Shown here: in pieces, positions 15,807-17,470 of the stretch
Layout: each line of letters begins with the position of its first letter
Position numbering within the stretch: position 1 is the first letter of the stretch
From: Polaromonas sp. UBA5171
Lineage (GTDB): Bacteria; Pseudomonadota; Gammaproteobacteria; Burkholderiales; Burkholderiaceae_C
Reading direction: 5' to 3'
Assembly (NCBI GenBank): GCA_002413395.1
Contig: DHWX01000094.1
Coordinates: 1-17,470, forward strand
DNA: 17,470 nucleotides
The notes under the pieces: generated by a model
Seen by the model: only the letters and a program-made list of their open reading frames with translations
Database searches by the model: none
What the model was told of the DNA's origin: nothing
Program-made: the position numbers and the translations under genes

Positions 15807-16706
15807 ATGAACCCCTCTGCGTCTTCGTCCACTGATGTCACTTTGCCTTTTGAAGTCCAGGTGCTTCTGGAATCCGCGACCCGTCTCGAAACCCAGTCTT
15901 GTTCGGGTCCCCTGGTCTGGCATGTGTGGGGCCTGGAAGGCTGCAACCGCGCGCTTGCGCCGCTGGTGCTGTTGCATGGCGGCAGCGGCAGCTGGACGCA
16001 CTGGTTGCGCAATATCCGCGCGCTGGTGGCGGCTGGCCGCTGTGTCTATATTCCCGACCTGCCAGGCTTTGGCGATTCAGCCGCGCCGCCCAAGGGTTCG
16101 GACGCCGATGCACTGACTGAACCCGTCGAACAGGGGCTGGGCCAGCTGCTGGGTAATCGTGCCTGCGATCTGGTGGGTTTTTCATTTGGCGGCATGGTTG
16201 CCGGTTTTATTGCTGCGCAGTTTCCGGCGCGCACCGCCCGGCTGGTGCTGGTGGGCGCGCCAGGTCTGGGCATCGCACCTGGCGCCCCGATTGGCCTTCG
16301 GGGCTGGCGGCATCTGCCCGAGGCAGCCGAGCGCGAGGCGGTACACCGCAGCAATCTGGCCACGCTGATGCTGTACCGTCCCGAGGCCATCACCGGCCTG
16401 GCGTTGCAACTGCACCAGGCCAACGTCGTTCGCGACCGCATGCAACGGCGTCGGTTGTCGCGCACCGACATACTTGCGCGTGCGTTGGCCCGGGTGCAGT
16501 GCCCTGTTGACGCCATTTACGGCGGTGAAGATGCGTTCTATAGGGGAAAGCTGATTGAACTTGAAAGCGTGCTGCGGCAAGGCAAGAATCTTGCCTCGTT
16601 TGTCGCGATCAGTGCGACCGGGCACTGGGTCCAGTTTGAGCAGCCTGAAGCTTTCAATGCGGCATTGCTGGCGGCGCTCGGCGCTGCACCTCACGCCGCC
16701 GTGTAG
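15807..16706 (+). CDS. alpha/beta hydrolase
   Basis: A 299-aa alpha/beta-hydrolase-fold protein without signal peptide or membrane segment. The oxyanion HGGSGSW (residues 57-63), DLPGFGDS (84-91), nucleophile elbow GFSFGG (Ser126), acid in YGGEDAF (Asp242) and ATGHWVQFEQP with His273 give a complete triad. This pattern resembles meta-cleavage-product hydrolases and other C-C or ester hydrolases, but nothing nearby points to a substrate. It ends 32 bases from the stop of the convergent FKBP gene, with no clear terminator between. ATG 15807 has AAGG only one base away and AGAGG 13 bases away, so the start is less firm. Confidence 0.88.
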   Translation: MNPSASSSTDVTLPFEVQVLLESATRLETQSCSGPLVWHVWGLEGCNRALAPLVLLHGGSGSWTHWLRNIRALVAAGRCVYIPDLPGFGDSAAPPKGSDADALTEPVEQGLGQLLGNRACDLVGFSFGGMVAGFIAAQFPARTARLVLVGAPGLGIAPGAPIGLRGWRHLPEAAEREAVHRSNLATLMLYRPEAITGLALQLHQANVVRDRMQRRRLSRTDILARALARVQCPVDAIYGGEDAFYRGKLIELESVLRQGKNLASFVAISATGHWVQFEQPEAFNAALLAALGAAPHAAV

Positions 16707-16738
16707 CTGCCTGGCGAAACGCGTCCGCGCGCAGCCAG

Positions 16739-17149
16739 CTATTTTTCGATCGCCAGCAGTTCAACTTCAAACGTCAGCGTGGCGTTTGGGGGCACCACGC
16801 CGCCCGCGCCGCGCTCGCCATAGGCCGTGGCGGGCGGGCAGGTCAGCGTGGCCTTGCCGCCAACCCTGATTTTTTGCAGGCCTTCAGTCCAGCACGGCAC
16901 CACCCGGCTGAGCGAGAAGGTCGCGGGGCTGCCGCGCTTGTAGGAGCTGTCAAACTCCTTGCCGTCGGCGAGGGTGCCGCGGTAGTTGACCTTGACGGTG
17001 TCCGTCGCAGTGGGCTGCGCGCCGGTGCCATCGACGGTGTGAACAATTTTCACGCCCGAAGGCAGTGTTTCGGCGGGGGCTGCGGCAAAAGCGTTGCATG
17101 CCAGGGCGGCGATGGCGAGCAGGGCAAGCGTTGATTTCATGATTTTCAT
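16739..17149 (-). CDS. FKBP-type peptidyl-prolyl cis-trans isomerase, secreted
   Basis: A 136-aa protein: a signal peptide (MKIMKSTLALLAIAAL, with probable cleavage after AFA at residues 20-22, or close by) and one FKBP domain. The domain is complete: VKVNYRGTLADGKEFDSS (53-69), FSLSRVVPCWTEG (78-90), AYGERGAGGVVPPNATLTFEVEL (within 109-131). It should catalyse proline isomerisation during protein folding in the periplasm. VVPCW has Cys where most FKBPs have Gly, and with Cys104 it may form a disulfide in that compartment. Start 17149 or 17140 (both Met) cannot be told apart; neither has a good ribosome site. Cys18 makes a weak lipobox, but signal peptidase I looks more likely. The frame is open through an integrase remnant upstream. 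Confidence 0.92.
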   Translation of the reverse strand: MKIMKSTLALLAIAALACNAFAAAPAETLPSGVKIVHTVDGTGAQPTATDTVKVNYRGTLADGKEFDSSYKRGSPATFSLSRVVPCWTEGLQKIRVGGKATLTCPPATAYGERGAGGVVPPNATLTFEVELLAIEK

Positions 17150-17210
17150 TTTGACTGTGGCTGGTTGGTTGCGGGATGAAGGGTGAGCACGGTTGAAGCC
17201 GTCCGGTTCA

Positions 17211-17216
17211 ATTATC
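17211..17216 (-). promoter_or_regulatory. possible -10 element for the FKBP gene
   Basis: On the minus strand GATAAT occurs about 62 bases before the FKBP start and just inside the end of the integrase remnant. The -35 hexamer at 17 bases is poor, so this is only a suggestion. Confidence 0.25.
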
Positions 17217-17257
17217 TCCGGTGGCGCACTTGCTGACGCCATCGACCCGGCTGCAGG

Positions 17258-17470
17258 GCGGTTGATGCCGTCCATCCAGGGTAAATCAATGCCTAAAACT
17301 TCGCGGTAGAGAAACAGCAAGGCACTCAAAGCCTGGTTGTGGGTGGAAGTCGAAACCTTGTGCTCGGTGGCCAGCATGGTGAGAAACGCCTCAATCTCAG
17401 GTGCGCCCATGGTGCGTGGATGCTTCATCTGCCCGTCGCGCCCATGCCAGCGAATGAAAAATCGCACCCA
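17258..17470 (-). pseudogene. N-terminal remnant of integron-type tyrosine recombinase, runs off window
   Basis: About 70 residues, open at the right edge, match the SAM-like N-terminal domain of integron-type integrases (Phage_int_SAM_4 kind): RFFIRWHG, KHPRTMG, EIEAFL, STSTHNQALSALLFLYREVLGIDLPW then DGINR. Similarity stops near 17258. There is no catalytic core (Arg, His-x-x-Arg, Tyr) before the FKBP gene, so recombinase activity is not possible. The remnant reads in frame into the FKBP frame with no stop between. It is likely debris of an integron or a related mobile element. The part beyond 17470 is not visible. IntI itself cannot be separated from its chromosomal relatives. Confidence 0.75.

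Noticed and set aside
17150..17260. attC or attI site near the integrase remnant
   Set aside because: No GTTRRRY/RYYYAAC pair with proper spacing was seen.
1..17470. CRISPR array, tRNA or rRNA gene, complete insertion sequence
   Set aside because: No regularly spaced repeats, cloverleaf with a TTCGA arm, rRNA segments or transposase was seen in the window.

Overview
This window looks like chromosomal DNA from a betaproteobacterium, most likely family Comamonadaceae (Polaromonas- or Rhodoferax-like). That is an inference from the high GC content, the dense gene packing, and the protein flavour of the DUF748, DUF349, MetY, AroC and FKBP products. No ribosomal RNA or tRNA gene was found, so the genus is not fixed.

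Layout, left to right. Positions 1-445 hold no credible gene but contain several consecutive hairpins that end in a strong Rho-independent terminator, so this is a candidate small or leader RNA. Two large plus-strand genes follow: a very long AsmA-like DUF748 envelope protein and a DUF349 protein with a disordered Ala/Pro- and Arg/Gly-rich linker. A minus-strand pair comes next: metY (O-acetylhomoserine sulfhydrylase) and an alpha/beta hydrolase whose start overlaps the metY stop. Divergent from metY is a small two-CBS-domain protein, then aroC (chorismate synthase) with an extended -10 element just in front of its ATG.

From 11725 to 14139 lies a tight pcaB-pcaC-pcaD cluster. Together these convert 3-carboxy-cis,cis-muconate to 3-oxoadipate in the protocatechuate branch of the beta-ketoadipate pathway. 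The ring-cleaving PcaGH, the 3-oxoadipate CoA-transferase and any regulator are not in the window. Directly behind pcaD is a 39-codon remnant of a type II 3-dehydroquinate dehydratase (aroQ). Then come arfB (ribosome rescue), a NUDT19-like Nudix hydrolase, and a second alpha/beta hydrolase.

The right end carries a minus-strand secreted FKBP-type prolyl isomerase. Upstream of it, and in the same uninterrupted reading frame, is the N-terminal piece of an integron-type tyrosine recombinase that runs off the window edge. Most genes are ordinary housekeeping or catabolic functions. The points most worth a second look are the structured RNA at the left edge, the two gene remnants (aroQ and integrase), the probable leaderless aroC transcript, and the short C-terminus of PcaB.
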